Source: Apoda limacodes
Lineage: Eukaryota; Arthropoda; Insecta; Lepidoptera; Limacodidae
Assembly (NCBI GenBank): GCA_946406115.1
Contig: OX291544.1
Location: 35,357,521-35,421,520, forward strand
Length of the DNA: 64,000 nucleotides
Direction: 5' to 3'
Each line of letters begins with the position of its first letter. The stretch's first letter is position 1. A program made the position numbers and the translations under genes. The notes under the pieces were generated by a model. It saw nothing but the letters and a program-made list of their open reading frames with translations, was not told the DNA's origin and ran no database searches. Positions 36,082 to 47,696 of the stretch are shown here, piece after piece.

Positions 36082-38356
36082 CAAGCGGCGCCCAACGGGA
36101 TAAAAATACAATTTTTTTTTATAGTTTTGTGTACGATCACATCGCGCAAAAGGTTTTTTTTTTAAAAAAAAAAAAAAATAGACACAATTTTATAACTTTT
36201 TTTTTCAAAATTAAAAAAAAAATGCAACTATCTGCGTTACATTCATGTTTTACATGAGATTTTTGGACTCGTTTGGCTAATGACTATTTTTTTTTTCTTT
36301 CGTCTCTAGTTTTAAACAATAAAAGGTTGTATTGTAAGAAAACCTTATTTATTTACTAATCGTCAGATTAGTACGAATTGTTAATATTAAGAGTGTTTAA
36401 TATTCATATAGTGTTTAATTTCATATTAAATGATAAAAATGTGGGTATTTACCATATTAAAGATTTTAAATGTTGAAGATACCTCTTAAATTGAGGGCAC
36501 ATTTTGTGCAATTTAATTATAATTAACTACTTATGTAATGGACTAAAGAAATTGGTTTTTAAAGCATTTGCATTTGCTTTATATATAGATGGCTGATTCA
36601 TGTGTCATACTCGTGAACGGGTGCCGCCTGTGGAGGCTGGTCTGCTCTTGCAAACTTCTTGGTATTCTTAGTATTTAGTCTTACTTTTTTGTTTTCTTTA
36701 TTAATACTGTAAGACATTGATTATTTCTTAGTGATGAATACATAAACTGTCTTTTGTTTATATTAGATACTTTTTTATGTTGTGCTTGTGCTTTATATTT
36801 CATGTTTTTTATGTTTGTAATGGAAAGTGTCCTTTTATGATAGGGAGGGCATTTTCCAATATTTTAATTGGACGCTGTAAAAGAAAGGGAGAAAAGAAAT
36901 GCCCTTGCTGAGTTTCTTGCCGGTTCTTCTCAGTACAAGGTCTCCCGCCCTGTAGACTTACGAACCGATGGCGTAGTGACATTCATAAGTGCTCAATTAT
37001 TGTAGCCTAATCTGAATAAAATTATATTGAATTGAATTGAATTGAATATATTATTGTTTATGAAACTAATATATGTTTTCCTACTTGTTTTGCAACTAAC
37101 TTAAGAGTTAGTGATGAGTTTTTTAAATTACTAATCACGATATGTTTTTTTTTACGACTTCATAATTCAAAAAGTCATTTGAACGACACCGTCGTTATTA
37201 TAAACATAACATTTAGACTTAATTTAATTTATATTCCTCTTTTACCAACTTCAAAATACAAAAAGTCATTTTAACGACACCGTAGTTTTTATAAAAATAA
37301 CGTTTAGGTCTTTATTCATATTTTGTTGTTTCTTTTTTATCTTTTATTTCCTTTAGAGGAAAAATAATTTTATTTTTTTTCGATTGGCATTCAAGAGATG
37401 CTTTGATTTATATTTATATTTAACTACGAATAATAATTTTCATTAAAGTCGATTGGCCGCATTCTTTATTTAAATATTTTAACTGATTCTCAAAAAAGCT
37501 ATTTGTTCTCTCACGTCAAGAGACGTAATTTCTATATTGTATATTTTTCTTGTCTATTTGACACGTAATTGAAACGTTATTTTATATTTTTTCTCAATAT
37601 TACTATAACAACGACAAATTTCGTTTTTGATGTCTGCGACATTATTTATTGTAATTTTCTTTACATAGTTTCTTTAGTAGTACTCCTTCCTTGGGTCGGT
37701 TATACGATTTTTGCGTTATTAAATGAAGACCAAAGAGCACGACACCTTTGGCTCATTGTTAAGTCTAAAAGCTATTGTAGCTTATTATATAAAAATTATA
37801 AATTTATTTTACTGAATTTTTCTTTATTAATTATCAAATTTCTTACTCGTTTTACTTTCTAGCTACTTTCAAACTTGCAATTTTAGACAGTCTCTTTAAT
37901 ATTTATCTCATAATTAAAGGATTTTAATACAGCGGGGTTTTAGCTTGAGCAGTATGACAACTCATTAAATAAGCTTATGTCCAAAATATGGAGCGGATTG
38001 ATAACTCCTTAAAAAAGGCCTTGTCGAGGAATTTGAGCGGTGGGATAACTCATTAAATAAGCCTTATATCGTATTCCTAGTTGTAATAAGGCATTTGGCC
38101 AAGATACAACAATTAACATCAAGTCCCTTACAGATCGGTTATGGGGTTCCTTAGCGGTTATGCCCTTTGTGTGTGGATGAATGTATAGGAATTATATGAG
38201 GTAAGCGTGTAAGGTTGGGATAGTATGAGTGATGAGGTTAGAGTATTAGATGCGTACGTGATGTAAGTTTTTAGGGATCGGTTCTGTCTTTTAAATTATT
38301 AAACTAACAGCCCGGAAAATTCGTCTAACCGAATTTTCACGAGGAAGGGGGGATAA
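36082..38356 (+). mobile_element. Tandem gypsy array: internal region 2
   Basis: Nearly identical to 32985-35259, with the same internal deletion junction, the same pol end, the same nested LINE tail (36577-37049) and the same polypurine tract. A handful of differences (for example near 37162, 37325 and 37373) show it is a real second copy or a very recent duplicate. Confidence 0.88.
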
Positions 38357-39178
38357 TGTAGCGAGTGAAGTATTTTATTTTGTATATGTAGTGTGTAATT
38401 AGTTTTAAATTACCCTTTTGCGTGTTATGTCAAAATCATTGTAAAATTCTATATCCATACAGGCATGGAATGCCATACTCATTTACGTCAACGGTCTTTT
38501 AAATCTGATTTTTAAAAAGATGACAGATGGAAAATTATTCAAAGTCAGTCTGGTTGAGATTTTCTCAAAGAAAGATATAAAAAATATAAATTTGAAATTT
38601 TATATAGAAACAGATAATTTATTATTTTACCTGGTGCAACTTTATCGGCGTGGACCATATATAAGAACCTGTGCTTGGGAATAGATTCAATCAAAAGGAA
38701 AACACATAAGGAGGTTTGATTTCCTGGATTATCAGTCGACGGTTTGTGAGTTACCCCATAAATCACACAGAAGGTACCATATTTCTGTTTTATTAGTAAG
38801 GTCTACGAAGAATTTGAATTTTTGTGAATTGGGCCTTTTTGCCTTTATCGAATTCCCTTTTCCGTATCCTGAAAATTCGGGAATATATGGAGTTGACATA
38901 GATTGTCGTAAACCATAGGATTCATCACGTCGAACCACGATTTGCCAACTTTGGCGATAATAGAGTCGACCGGGGAAAAAGTGTAATACGGTCGTCAAAG
39001 TAAGAAAAGACGGCAAAATGAATAATTTCCGAAACGAAGAAGTTCAATTGTGTATGGCATAAAAGGGTTTAAAATTAATTAATTTTTGTATAGTGATCGT
39101 AAAAGGAACTATAATAAAATTGTATTTACGAACTACACCTATTTTTCATTTATCTTCCCCTGGGGAATTGAGTCTGCA
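38357..39178 (+). mobile_element. Tandem gypsy array: LTR 3
   Basis: 822 bp ending GAGTCTGCA; after it similarity to the array stops, without a PBS. So the array is LTR-internal-LTR-internal-LTR. It carries a few private changes (near 38810, 38926, 39009 and 39082). A clear target duplication against the left flank of LTR 1 was not found. Confidence 0.88.
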
Positions 39179-40769
39179 CACAGTGTGTCTCATTTCCCCC
39201 GCGTCCTCGAGCGTGCTCATATCACTAGTGCGGGGCGCCTACACAGCGGTTGGCGAGACTGCAGCCTCATCTACGAGAGAAGTCGATTCGTCGTTCAACC
39301 CCAGGTCAGGGGGTCACCCAGTGATCGAGCAACAATTGCCACATGGTTATTAAAGTCAATCACATGTAAATTACAAAAATTTTGAAAAAGATTTTGCAGG
39401 ACAGAATGTATTCATTTCCCAACAATTCTTGAATATGAAAAGGAGAACTCTGAGGAAGACATTTCAATGTTTTTAAGATTTCTGTGCGATGTTAGGAACT
39501 AATTTATTACAAGATTTCAATACTTTGCACAGATGGGGAAGTTGTCTCAGTTCCTTAACACGTTAGTGCTATGGCACACAGCAGACCGATAAACCTCCGA
39601 GGTTACATTTTACTGACGCTGTTAGGGGCTTGTCGACCTCTTACTCTTACCTTCTTTAAAACCAGTTCTTTTTTGCAAAATTCACGAAATATTAATTTTA
39701 ATTCTTTTAATTCATGCTCTTCCAAAAGGGTCATTTTGTATATTTTTTTTTCGCCTTAACTTCTGAGGGCCGGAAATATCTAAAAACAAGAAAATGTTTA
39801 AGAGGCATATTGGCCCTTCACCGCACTGAATAATCGGTACAGTTTTAGGTATAACTAGTGTTCCTATGACAAAGAAAACAAAGTTATGGACCAAGCGTTT
39901 TTTAAATTAGCTATATTGACTATCATAAAACATTTTGGGCACTTTGCTTTGTTACATCACCGGCATAAGATTTATTTTTTTAACTTTTTTAATGGCTTCA
40001 TGGCTGCAAATAGTAGTTCGCAGTTTTTCATAGCAGCCAACACACGAAGCATTTTCCTACTTCGTTGGCTTCTACGAAACATTTTGTCTCTTAAAATTAT
40101 TTTATTCACGTCAATATACACACACTCCCTAACAAACACCTACAGTAAAAATATAGACACGTGTTCTTCTTAAAACTGTGCACACAACACTAGTACAAAA
40201 GTCAAGAATTAGAGACTCAAACAGATGCTGTAGGCTAAGGTAAGTGGTATCCGCACTGAAAAAATTGATTTTCTTTTGTAGTGCGGTAGGTGGTCGATGG
40301 ACCTCACCTTTTTTATTTCCATCTTGTTTTACGTCAAAACAGCAACACATGCATACAGTCACTCACATCCGTATAAAAATGTACAAGCTACGAGAGCGAG
40401 ACGACATCGTTTCTGCCGCGCACAGTGTGGGACTCCTCACAAGAGGTGTATACTGTATAGGCCTCTCAGTCAGGCAGTGAGCGTAAATACCTTATGAAGT
40501 TGATGCATCGGCGGAACTGTCTGATGTGACTGCTAAGTTGATCAGTCTTTCAAGGCCTTCACTTTAAAGGAAGATATTTGACTTGAGAAATATATTTCCT
40601 TGCAAATGTATAAAATTGCAGCCACTGAAGGCTTGGGGTAAACATGTTTCAAGAATGTATAAAAATTTCGAGAGATTAGCTATCAATCTGGCCACTATGT
40701 TTGGGTTGACAACAGACGCCCACCTTAAAGACACACTTCGCATTAGATGTTCCCCTCGTGAACCAAACT
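39179..40769. other. AGL intron, unassigned
   Basis: No gene recognised. 39180-39345 is clearly GC-richer than its surroundings but has no domain in any frame. Frames at 39571-40362 on both strands are AT-rich or lack motifs. 40583-40831 reads KLQPLKAWGKHVSRMYKNF-like plus-strand sequence that I cannot assign. Confidence 0.35.
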
Positions 40770-41015
40770 ATAAAAATCGGCCAAGTGCGAGACGGACTCG
40801 CGCACGAAGAGTTCCGTACCATTATCTATAAAAACGGCCAAAAAATCACGTTTGTTGTATGGGAGCCCCCCTTAAATGTTGGTTTTATTTTAATTTAATT
40901 ATTTATTTTTAAAGCGACTATATAAATAAATATTCTGTGAATATTTTAAGTGTCTGCCTGTTGCAGTTATCAATATCGAGCAAAATTGAACAAAAAAATC
41001 ACGTTTGTTGTATGG
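40770..41015 (+). repeat. Lepidopteran repeat R3, partial
   Basis: GGCCAAGTGCGAGACGGACT, GAGTTCCGTACCATTATC, CACGTTTGTTGTATGGGAGC; a second CACGTTTGTTGTATGGGATG follows at about 40999. The 3' part is missing. Confidence 0.8.
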
Positions 41016-41480
41016 GATGAATACGCACCCTAACACGACGCGCCGCAGTGCACCTAGCACCCAGCCACCAGCCAGCCTTAGAATGTCGAGTTGACAACTT
41101 GATTGATCGTCATATAAGTTTGCACGTTTTAAAATGCGAAGCGATAATTCTATCGTATATTGTTTTGTTAATGTTATTTACAGTGGTGCCTCCGCCACGT
41201 AGAAACTAACATGGCCAGTCTAGACGTAGAGACCGGTAGAAGGTCGTCTAAATAATCAAAATGATACAAGTTCAAAATATTATCTAACCTAACTCTGGTT
41301 TTCTTTGACCAATCCTTTCTAAATTAAAATGGGACCAATCTGTGGGTGTATTCTTCCGTATAAGTAAAAAAGTAAGTAAATAAAACAAAATCGTTTTATA
41401 AATGACGGCGTTCTGAGGTAACAAACTTAAAAGAAAACATACAACCGACCTGAGGACCCCCTCCTTTTTTGAAGTCGGTT
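41016..41480. other. Non-coding with a repeat end
   Basis: GC-rich CCCAGCCACCAGCCAGCC-like stretch near 41060. TCCTTTTTTGAAGTCGGTT at about 41462-41480 is the end of a common lepidopteran repeat. No gene seen. Confidence 0.4.
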
Positions 41481-42270
41481 TATAACTAAAGTGACTGTAC
41501 TATAGAACAAAATTAAGTTTAATAGCTAGAGATTCTGCTACAGACAAAAGTTTTATAACTAAAGTGACTCGACAAAAGTAAGTTACATATATAACTAAAG
41601 TGACTCCGTTATACACAAAAGTAAGTTTTATAACTAAAGTGACTCCGCTACAGACAAAGGTAAGTTACATATATAACTAAAGTGACTCCGTTATACACAA
41701 AAGTAAGTTTCATAACTAAAGTGACTCCGCTACAGACAAAAGTAAATTACATATATAACTAAAGTGACTCCGTTATACACAAAAGTAAGTTTTTTAACTA
41801 AATTGCCTCCGCTACAGACAAAAGTTAGTTACATATATTACTAAAGTGACTCCGCTACAGACAAAAGTAAGTTACATATATAACTAAAGTAACTCCGTTA
41901 TACACAAAAGTAAGTTACATATATAACTAAAGTGACTCCGTTATACACAAAAGTACGAAAGGGGACTCTGTCATACACAAAAGTAAGTTTTATAACTAAA
42001 GTGACTCCGCTACAGACAAAGGTAAGTTACATATATAACTAAAGTGACTCCGTTATACACAAAAGTAAGTTTTATAACTAAAGTGACTCCGCTACAGACA
42101 AAGGTAAGTTACATATATAACTAAAGTGACTCCGTTATACACAAAAGTAAGTTTCATAACTAAAGTGACTCCGCTACAGACAAAAGTAAATTACATATAT
42201 AACTAGAGTGACTCCGTTATACACAAAAGTAAGTTATATAACTAAAGTGACTCCGCTATAAACAAAAATA
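41480..42270. repeat. Minisatellite of alternating units
   Basis: About 790 bp of head-to-tail copies of TATAACTAAAGTGACTCCG followed by either TTATACACAAAAGTAAGTTT or CTACAGACAAAAGTAAGTTA with CATA. The two versions alternate, giving a roughly 80-bp higher-order unit, about ten repeats with local irregularities (for example 41945-41975). It ends about 45 bp downstream, in gene sense, of an AGL splice donor. Confidence 0.95.
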
Positions 42271-42314
42271 AGATCTTTTGTTTAATTTGATCGTTTCCTG
42301 AGGAGGGTTCGTAC

Positions 42315-42533
42315 CTCGAGGTGTCGGTGGTCATCCACGTCGGCAGGCAGGCCGGCCCCCTCACGGCGCCCCGCAGCCACCTCGCAGGACAACCTCGCCA
42401 GCGCAGCGTCGAGCAGCGCTGCCGGACGGAGGTGCGGCGAGTTCGCGCAGTTGTAGCTCGCAGCCGGCTCCGACACCAGCCATGGGGTCTCGTTCGCCGT
42501 GTGGTTCAGCACCACATCGCAAACGAACGACAT
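42315..42533 (-). CDS. AGL: Glycogen debranching enzyme exon (catalytic motif region)
   Basis: A 219-bp, strongly GC-rich minus-strand exon: acceptor GTGTGTTTGCAG, donor CTCGAG/GTACGA, 73 codons, phase 0 at both ends. It begins MSFVCDVVLNHTANETPWL, matching the DVVYNHTAANSKW motif of glycogen debranching enzymes (a conserved region of the alpha-amylase-like glucanotransferase domain), followed by YNCANSPHLRPAALLD, where animals have YNLVNSPHLKPAWVLD, and then a SCEVAAGRREGAGLPADVDD segment. The leading ATG is simply the first codon of the exon, not a start: the enzyme is about 1,500 residues and this lies well inside. The next exon in gene order is 16925-17037. Confidence 0.95.
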
Positions 42534-43049
42534 CTGCAAACACACATACATATTAGACTGCATAAAAACACAAATTAATAATATCAAATACCTACATATT
42601 GCAAACACCCACGACAAATACACCGAACTTAAGGTTTTTCTTGTCATGAAAATTTAAAAACAATAAAAAGTAGGAACTGTGAGGTTCCTGTCGCCAAATG
42701 GGTGGCTGTTGACTAGCTTGGCTTGCGGAGGAGGCCGGGCCGAGCGATAATTAAGTAACAACTCTGTTTCGTACAGTTAAATCCAAATTACTACAAGGCG
42801 TCTTAGATCAAGTTGTGCTATTGATGCACCCTAAATGGACCAAGTCTGTCTGTCCTAATGTCTTCTAAGGGGATCTAAAGGGGCCTAAATTACAACTTAA
42901 ACTGAGAGAGGACATAAAAGATAGGGACAAGTTCAAAATTCAAATATAAACAAAATTGTATGACCGTATAAGTAGGTGTGATCCTTCCTTGACAATTATT
43001 GGCACTGACACATACACAATAAGTAAAATAGATACATACATTATGATTT
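42534..43049. other. AGL intron, with a repeat fragment
   Basis: Around 42671-42765 GTTCCTGTCGCC, GGGTGGCTGTTGACTAGC and GGAGGAGGCCGGGCCGAGCG form a block I recognise as repetitive in moths. No gene. It starts the intron upstream (in gene sense) of the exon at 42315. Confidence 0.4.
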
Positions 43050-43158
43050 TACAATAGATTAATTTTTCGCAGACTAATGACAATCACACAGTATTGCCAG
43101 AAACAAAAAGTCTGCGTTCGTAACCTAGCGTTTCGAGCGTAAGGCACAGCCCTAATAG
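43050..43158 (+). repeat. Dispersed repeat R2, copy 2
   Basis: CAGACTAATGACAATCACAC, CTGCGTTCGTAACCTAGCG and GGCACAGCCCTAATAGCAAC match the reverse complement of 18836-18945. It abuts the BEL pol fragment exactly after the codons for YELRE, so it marks where pol was cut or replaced. Confidence 0.8.
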
Positions 43159-43930
43159 CAACAAAATATCCATTTCCCGAAGCTCATATCCGACGGCATG
43201 GAGGGTTCCAATAAGCTTACCGCGCAGAATCAATGCCTCTTCAATCGTAGAAGCTCCCGTGCAGATATCGTCGACGTAGACGTCACTGGACATACCAGCA
43301 GCAGCGTGAGGGAAGTGAACACGTTCCTTGTCAGCAAGCTCTAACAGGGTCTAAATAGCGATAAAAGTACTGGTACGAAAACCATAAGTATTGGTGTTCA
43401 ACTCGAAGAAGGTCATGGGTAACGCAGGATCTTTTCGCCAAAGAATTAATTGATAACTGCGAACTTGTCATTTCATGAATATCCCAGTGCAATTTAGGTC
43501 CCGAATAAAGACAATGATTAAGGGACACACCGTTTGAACTAGGAGCCGAACCATCGAAGACAACTCTTATTTTCCACCACTTAAAGACATCATAGTGAGG
43601 AATGAAGAAGTATTCCTTCCTTGTACAGTCAAGGTCCGAAACAGACATATGGCCCAAAGCTTGGTATTGCTGCATGAACTCCTGTCGGAAGTCAGGGTAG
43701 CACCTCATACGCCCCTCAATGGAATTTAACCGGTTTCGGCCAGCATCCTGGAGTGGCCAAGGGCAGGCCAGTGCGGTAAGAAGAGGTAAAGAATTGACCG
43801 GTCGAAAATCGACCGGTATTATTCACAAAAAGGGCCTCAAACTCTTTACCAGCCGGGTCAGACCTAGGAGTTGCCCTTGGCGTAGTTCCACCAACTACGG
43901 GTATATTAGAGATACCTATTAGCCTAATAT
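43159..43930 (-). pseudogene. BEL/Pao pol remnant (RT region)
   Basis: Minus strand, in pieces. From the right: a GRFSTGQFFTSSYRTGLPLA region (43850-43730); MRCYPDFRQEFMQQYQALGH and KIRVVFDGSAPSSNGVSLN (43708-43390), the latter a hallmark of BEL/Pao reverse transcriptase; then ALPMTFFELNTNTYGF-like sequence in another frame; and DVYVDDICTGAST with catalytic YVDD (43285). Frameshifts near 43715, 43430 and 43320. It ends at repeat R2. Opposite in direction to the BEL element at 44480-62660, so a separate element or an inversion. Confidence 0.88.
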
Positions 43931-44479
43931 AAAAAAAACACAAATAAATAATAATTTTATTACTAAATGTATATGAATGTTTATAAAATAAGTTTTGTCT
44001 GTCCGTTTATTGCGACCACTCTCTGAAACTATTAAATATAAATATTCATATTATATTCAAATAATGTTGTCAAAAAATTGTAGTTTGTTCTTGGGCGAAA
44101 TATCCTACGCCGACGAACGATTATATTATGGTACTCTTCATCGTAGGTGTCACTAGACTACATATTTAACTTTGTTCTAGTAAGATATTCTCGATATTAG
44201 ATTTTATTTAGAAAATTATTTTTCTTGTATATTATATTTTACTTTTTACAAGACTTTCGAGACTGGCAGGTTTATTCTAGTAATTTACTACTGTATCGCT
44301 AGTAAAATACTAGTGACAACTTTTTAAGAAACGCTAAGGTATTTACTCTTGTATAATTTTACTAGTATTACTAGTTGCAGACTAGTAACTCGTAACTTAC
44401 AATAGTAAATTCCAGAAACGTAAACTAATATATTTATCAGTTACAAGACTAGTATTACTAGACTAGTAAGCTTTCAGAA
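43931..44479. other. Non-coding, rich in CTAGTA motifs
   Basis: From about 44275 to 44472 ACTAGT/CTAGTA words occur about ten times in 200 bp, some in palindromic pairs. This may be a decayed inverted-repeat element, but ends were not found. The rest is AT-rich. Confidence 0.45.
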
Positions 44480-44772
44480 ATAGAGCCCAGGCGTTCTGAG
44501 ACAAAGGGACAGGCAGAACCTGGAATCACGGACTAGCGAGGAGCGGAGAGTGTGCGAGATAAGACTTTGCGGCAAGGGGGAAGGAGACAAAACAAGCTCG
44601 CCTAGCAAGTCACGTCACGAGACGCGGCAGCGGCCATTTCGTATCCTTTTCCGACTGCGCGCGCAGTGTCTTGTAACGTAAAAGGCGGTATTCTGTATAT
44701 TTCTTTGATATTACTAGTTTTAAATTGTTACTGTAAGATTATAAGTCATCGTTGTGTACATTCATCGCATAA
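44480..44772 (+). mobile_element. Probable LTR/leader of a BEL/Pao element
   Basis: A GC-richer block (GAGACGCGGCAGCGGCCATT, CGACTGCGCGCGCAGTG) directly upstream of the gag start at 44773, with the base composition and position of an LTR or leader. Exact LTR borders cannot be set because the matching 3' LTR is outside the window or lost. Confidence 0.4.
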
Positions 44773-45340
44773 ATGGAAGAAATAATCAAGAAATTAAATG
44801 GGAACCGAGGATATGTCAAAGGTACGATCACAAGACTACATGCAGTTGCTTTTAACGAAAATGATGTAAAGTTAAGCTCATTAGAAGCGCTTATTACGAA
44901 ACTAGACAAGTTGGTAGCTACTTTGAAAGAATACGAGGACTATAACCGAGATATTTTAGTCATAAACTCAAGCGAAACTGAAAATGTTAGTGACGCCGAA
45001 ACCAAATATTTACATTGCCTTACTACACTCAATAGCAAGTTGTTAAGTAGTTCCAGCAAGAAACAGAAACCGCTGGAGGCAGGTAATAGTGGTATTTATA
45101 GGAAAAAATTGCCTTACATAAACATAGCAAGGTTCTCGGGCCAATATTCACAATACGTCACATTTATTGAAATTTTTAAATCTGTCATTCATAATGACAA
45201 TACCAGCTTTGAGAATATTCAAATGCTGTATTTTTTTAGGTCATTTCTAATAGGTATTTCTAAACCATACGACCTGATCAAAAACCTTCCGCTTGCTAGT
45301 GGAAGCTATGATAAGGCGTTATGGTTATTAGACAAGCGTT
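44773..45340 (+). pseudogene. BEL/Pao gag, N-terminal half, cut by insertion
   Basis: Open frame from ATG 44773, 189 codons to the insertion point. The first 100 residues are charged and helical; then LPYINIARFSGQYSQYVTFI (residues 114-133), FKSVIHNDN, FFRSFLIGISK, LIKNLPLASGSYDKALWLLD: the DUF1759 core of BEL/Pao gags. The frame ends exactly at the LTR beginning at 45341, whose TGTAG supplies the stop. The rest of gag is found at about 61270. Confidence 0.9.
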
Positions 45341-45640
45341 TGTAGCAAGTTAATTGTTTTAATATGTAATTTTTAGTCTATAAATAGCTTTAGTTCTCCT
45401 TTTGCGTAATTATTTCAAAATTATTATAATTTCTATATCCATACTAAAAAATATATATAATCGATAGACGGCAAAACGGCAATTTGTTAAAATTAACAAC
45501 AATTAAAATTTATTATGGTAAAATAAAAAATCGTGATATTTAAATGTGAAAAGTGGTCGCATATAAAACTTTAATAAATTTAATTAACGGACCTACTATA
45601 ATCTTTTATTTTTATTTTCCCTGGGAAAATGATTCTGACA
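45341..45640 (+). mobile_element. Ty3/gypsy element: 5' LTR (shortened)
   Basis: 300 bp, TGTAGCAAGTTAATTG to GGAAAATGATTCTGACA. Matches both ends of the 3' LTR at 60447-61265 but lacks about 519 bp in the middle (between about 45455 and 45460). The left flank CGTT (45337-45340) is repeated at 61266-61269, right after the 3' LTR. Followed by AGCGCTCAACGGGATA, a decayed primer-binding site (compare GCGGCGCCCAACGGGAT at 32988). Confidence 0.93.
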
Positions 45641-46330
45641 AAATAGCGCTCAACGGGATAAAAATATAATTTATTATATTTTTTGTGCTACCAGAACACG
45701 CAAAAGGGTTTTTTTTTAAATATAATTTTTAATGATAATTTCGTTATTTTTCAAAATTTAAAAAGCTTATAAGTAGCAGCAATATCTTCATCTAATTCAT
45801 GAAATTTTCGGACATGTTTGCCAATGTACTATTTTTCTTTCGTCTAGTTTATACAAATAAAAGGTTTTAATGTAAAAAAACCATATATACTTACTACAAA
45901 GTATAGTAATCGTTGGATAAATAACGAATTACTAATATTAATTGTTTTTAATATTAGTAATATAGGTCCACCAGTTAAAAATACTACGGATAAGAACGTA
46001 TTCATCGTTTTTTTTGTGTTTTTTAGACAAAAGGAGACAGCGAAAAGCCGAATCAATTAATTTTTAATATTTGTCTCAAGTTAGGGGTTCTTTTATTACG
46101 TTAAAATTAATAAAAAACTAATAAACAAAAAAGCTCTACAGTTAATAATTTTATTTTTGTTGTTACCGTCGATTATGTCTAACGCAGTACTTGACATAAG
46201 TGGGTTTACACGTACAACATATTGGAAACAAGTATATTAATATTGGTTTTTCAGGGAGACTGTAATTAGTTACACAAGTAATTAGTGGCAAAGTTTCCTT
46301 TTATTTTAATTGTGTTATAATTAACTGGCG
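45641..46330 (+). other. Gypsy leader region
   Basis: Matches the leader of the tandem array (about 32985-33320) up to about 45975, then unassigned AT-rich sequence. No gag frame is recognisable, so gag and most of pol are deleted. Confidence 0.6.
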
Positions 46331-47696
46331 GTTCTGGAATCTCTTTTAAAAAAAAAAAATTTTTTTTGACGATTTGTACCAGTATGGCATTTGGATTTTT
46401 GGGAAATTATATGATGTAATGTGACCATTATTATATTTGCCATACTTCAAAGGCAGGGGCTTCTTAGGGGCAAAAAGGGGCACCATACTTGATATTTCGA
46501 CGGGTTTTCAAGGTACAAGACATAAAAAATTGTACACATTTGCTACCTCCTACATGGTATTATCAGTCTTCTATTTATGATCAGACAGAAACTGTTGAAA
46601 AAAAATTTCAAGGAGGTACAAATCATTTTGCAAAAAAAAATTACTCCCTTGGCGGTATGGCGGCCATTTAGAACCGTCCGAAAAGTATGGCATGGTGATG
46701 TTCGTGAATGTCTACTCGACGATGATTAGCTGTGCAAAAATTAGTTTGGTACAAATGGTTGAATTGTTTTTTTTAAATTAATGGGTTCGCGTCGGTATGA
46801 CGAGCTGTAAGTCACACCGGAGAAGTATGGCATTACGCTACCGCCTACTTTTTTTTATGGACTTACGGAATTTACAAGGATTTTTGTGGAACAAATCGTT
46901 CGACATCGTTATTATTTATCCGACACGTTCGACTCACGCCCAAGCCATTGGGCTGCCGGTACCAGCGCTATGACCATCATTTTTCTTTTCGTCATTACGT
47001 AGTTAGACCCCTAAACAACCGCCATACTGGTAAAATTGACCCAATATTTTGTGTCCCCAGGTGGTGGACAGGGGAAAGCCAGATATGGGAGGTACTAGGA
47101 ATATACCTAACCAAACCAGTAGGCAAGGGCGTGCCTTAAATCTGGTAAGATGCGGCCTAAGGGACCTGCCCCTGACAGAAAAGGCAAAACTGTGGATCAG
47201 TCCAAATTTATGAGATGACAAATAAATCTAGACTACCCCTTCGTGTAGTCGTGTTAGTAAATGAAGATGGAACAATATGGAAGAACTAAATTCACCGGCC
47301 GATGGCGATGTGGCTCACGTCGTGTTCCCCAGAGAGGCGACAAGCAGGCCGCGGAAAGCCGCTTTGCGACGTTGAATGTAAGGGGAGGAATGATGAGTAA
47401 AATTGACGATGTATGTCAGACGATGAGTGAAAGAAAGATTGATGTTCTTTGTGTGAATGAAACAAAGCGGAAAGGATAGGAGGTAACCCAGAATAGCCCC
47501 TACTCGGCGTATCGGTCAGGTGTTACCAATACCCAAAGAGGGTGCCAGGGAGTTGGGTTAATCTTGTCTGCGAGAATGGCAGAATGCGTGAATGAATATG
47601 AATGCGTAAGTCCCAGGCTGCTCTAGATCAGACTGAAGATTGGACTACTCCGAATCTTCCTATTAGGGGTGTACGCTCCGATAGAGGTAGGTTCAT
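46331..47696 (+). pseudogene. RTE-type LINE, 5' part with start of endonuclease
   Basis: Inserted in the gypsy internal region. The left part is non-coding and has AGTATGGCAT three times. Endonuclease coding begins about 47370: RFATLNVRGGMMSKIDDVCQ and CVNETKRKG, then after a stop at 47479 YSAYRSGVTNTQRGCQGVGL, MAECVNEYECVSPRL and LLGVYAPIE to about 47690. These are the first motifs of the RTE-clade endonuclease. RT is absent, so the copy is 3'-deleted; gypsy pol resumes directly after. Confidence 0.8.

Noticed and set aside
34472..37862. 97-codon plus-strand frame in both array units with hydrophobic stretches
   Set aside because: It lies in the AT-rich 3' non-coding part after pol; the equivalent region at 50020 has an unrelated frame.
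32538..39016. 94-codon antisense frame found in all three array LTRs, and a 73-97-codon frame found twice
   Set aside because: Conservation only reflects near-identical recent copies; the related LTR at 60447 has no such frame and there is no domain.
39180..39345. GC-rich segment considered as a host exon
   Set aside because: The AGL exons at 42315 and 16925 join directly in phase and sequence, leaving no missing segment, and no other domain was seen.
42321..42578. Plus-strand 85-codon frame over the GC-rich island
   Set aside because: Shadow of the AGL exon on the minus strand, where similarity, splice sites and phase all agree.
46489..47221. Short frames on both strands
   Set aside because: They lie in the untranslated 5' part of the RTE-type LINE and carry no domain.
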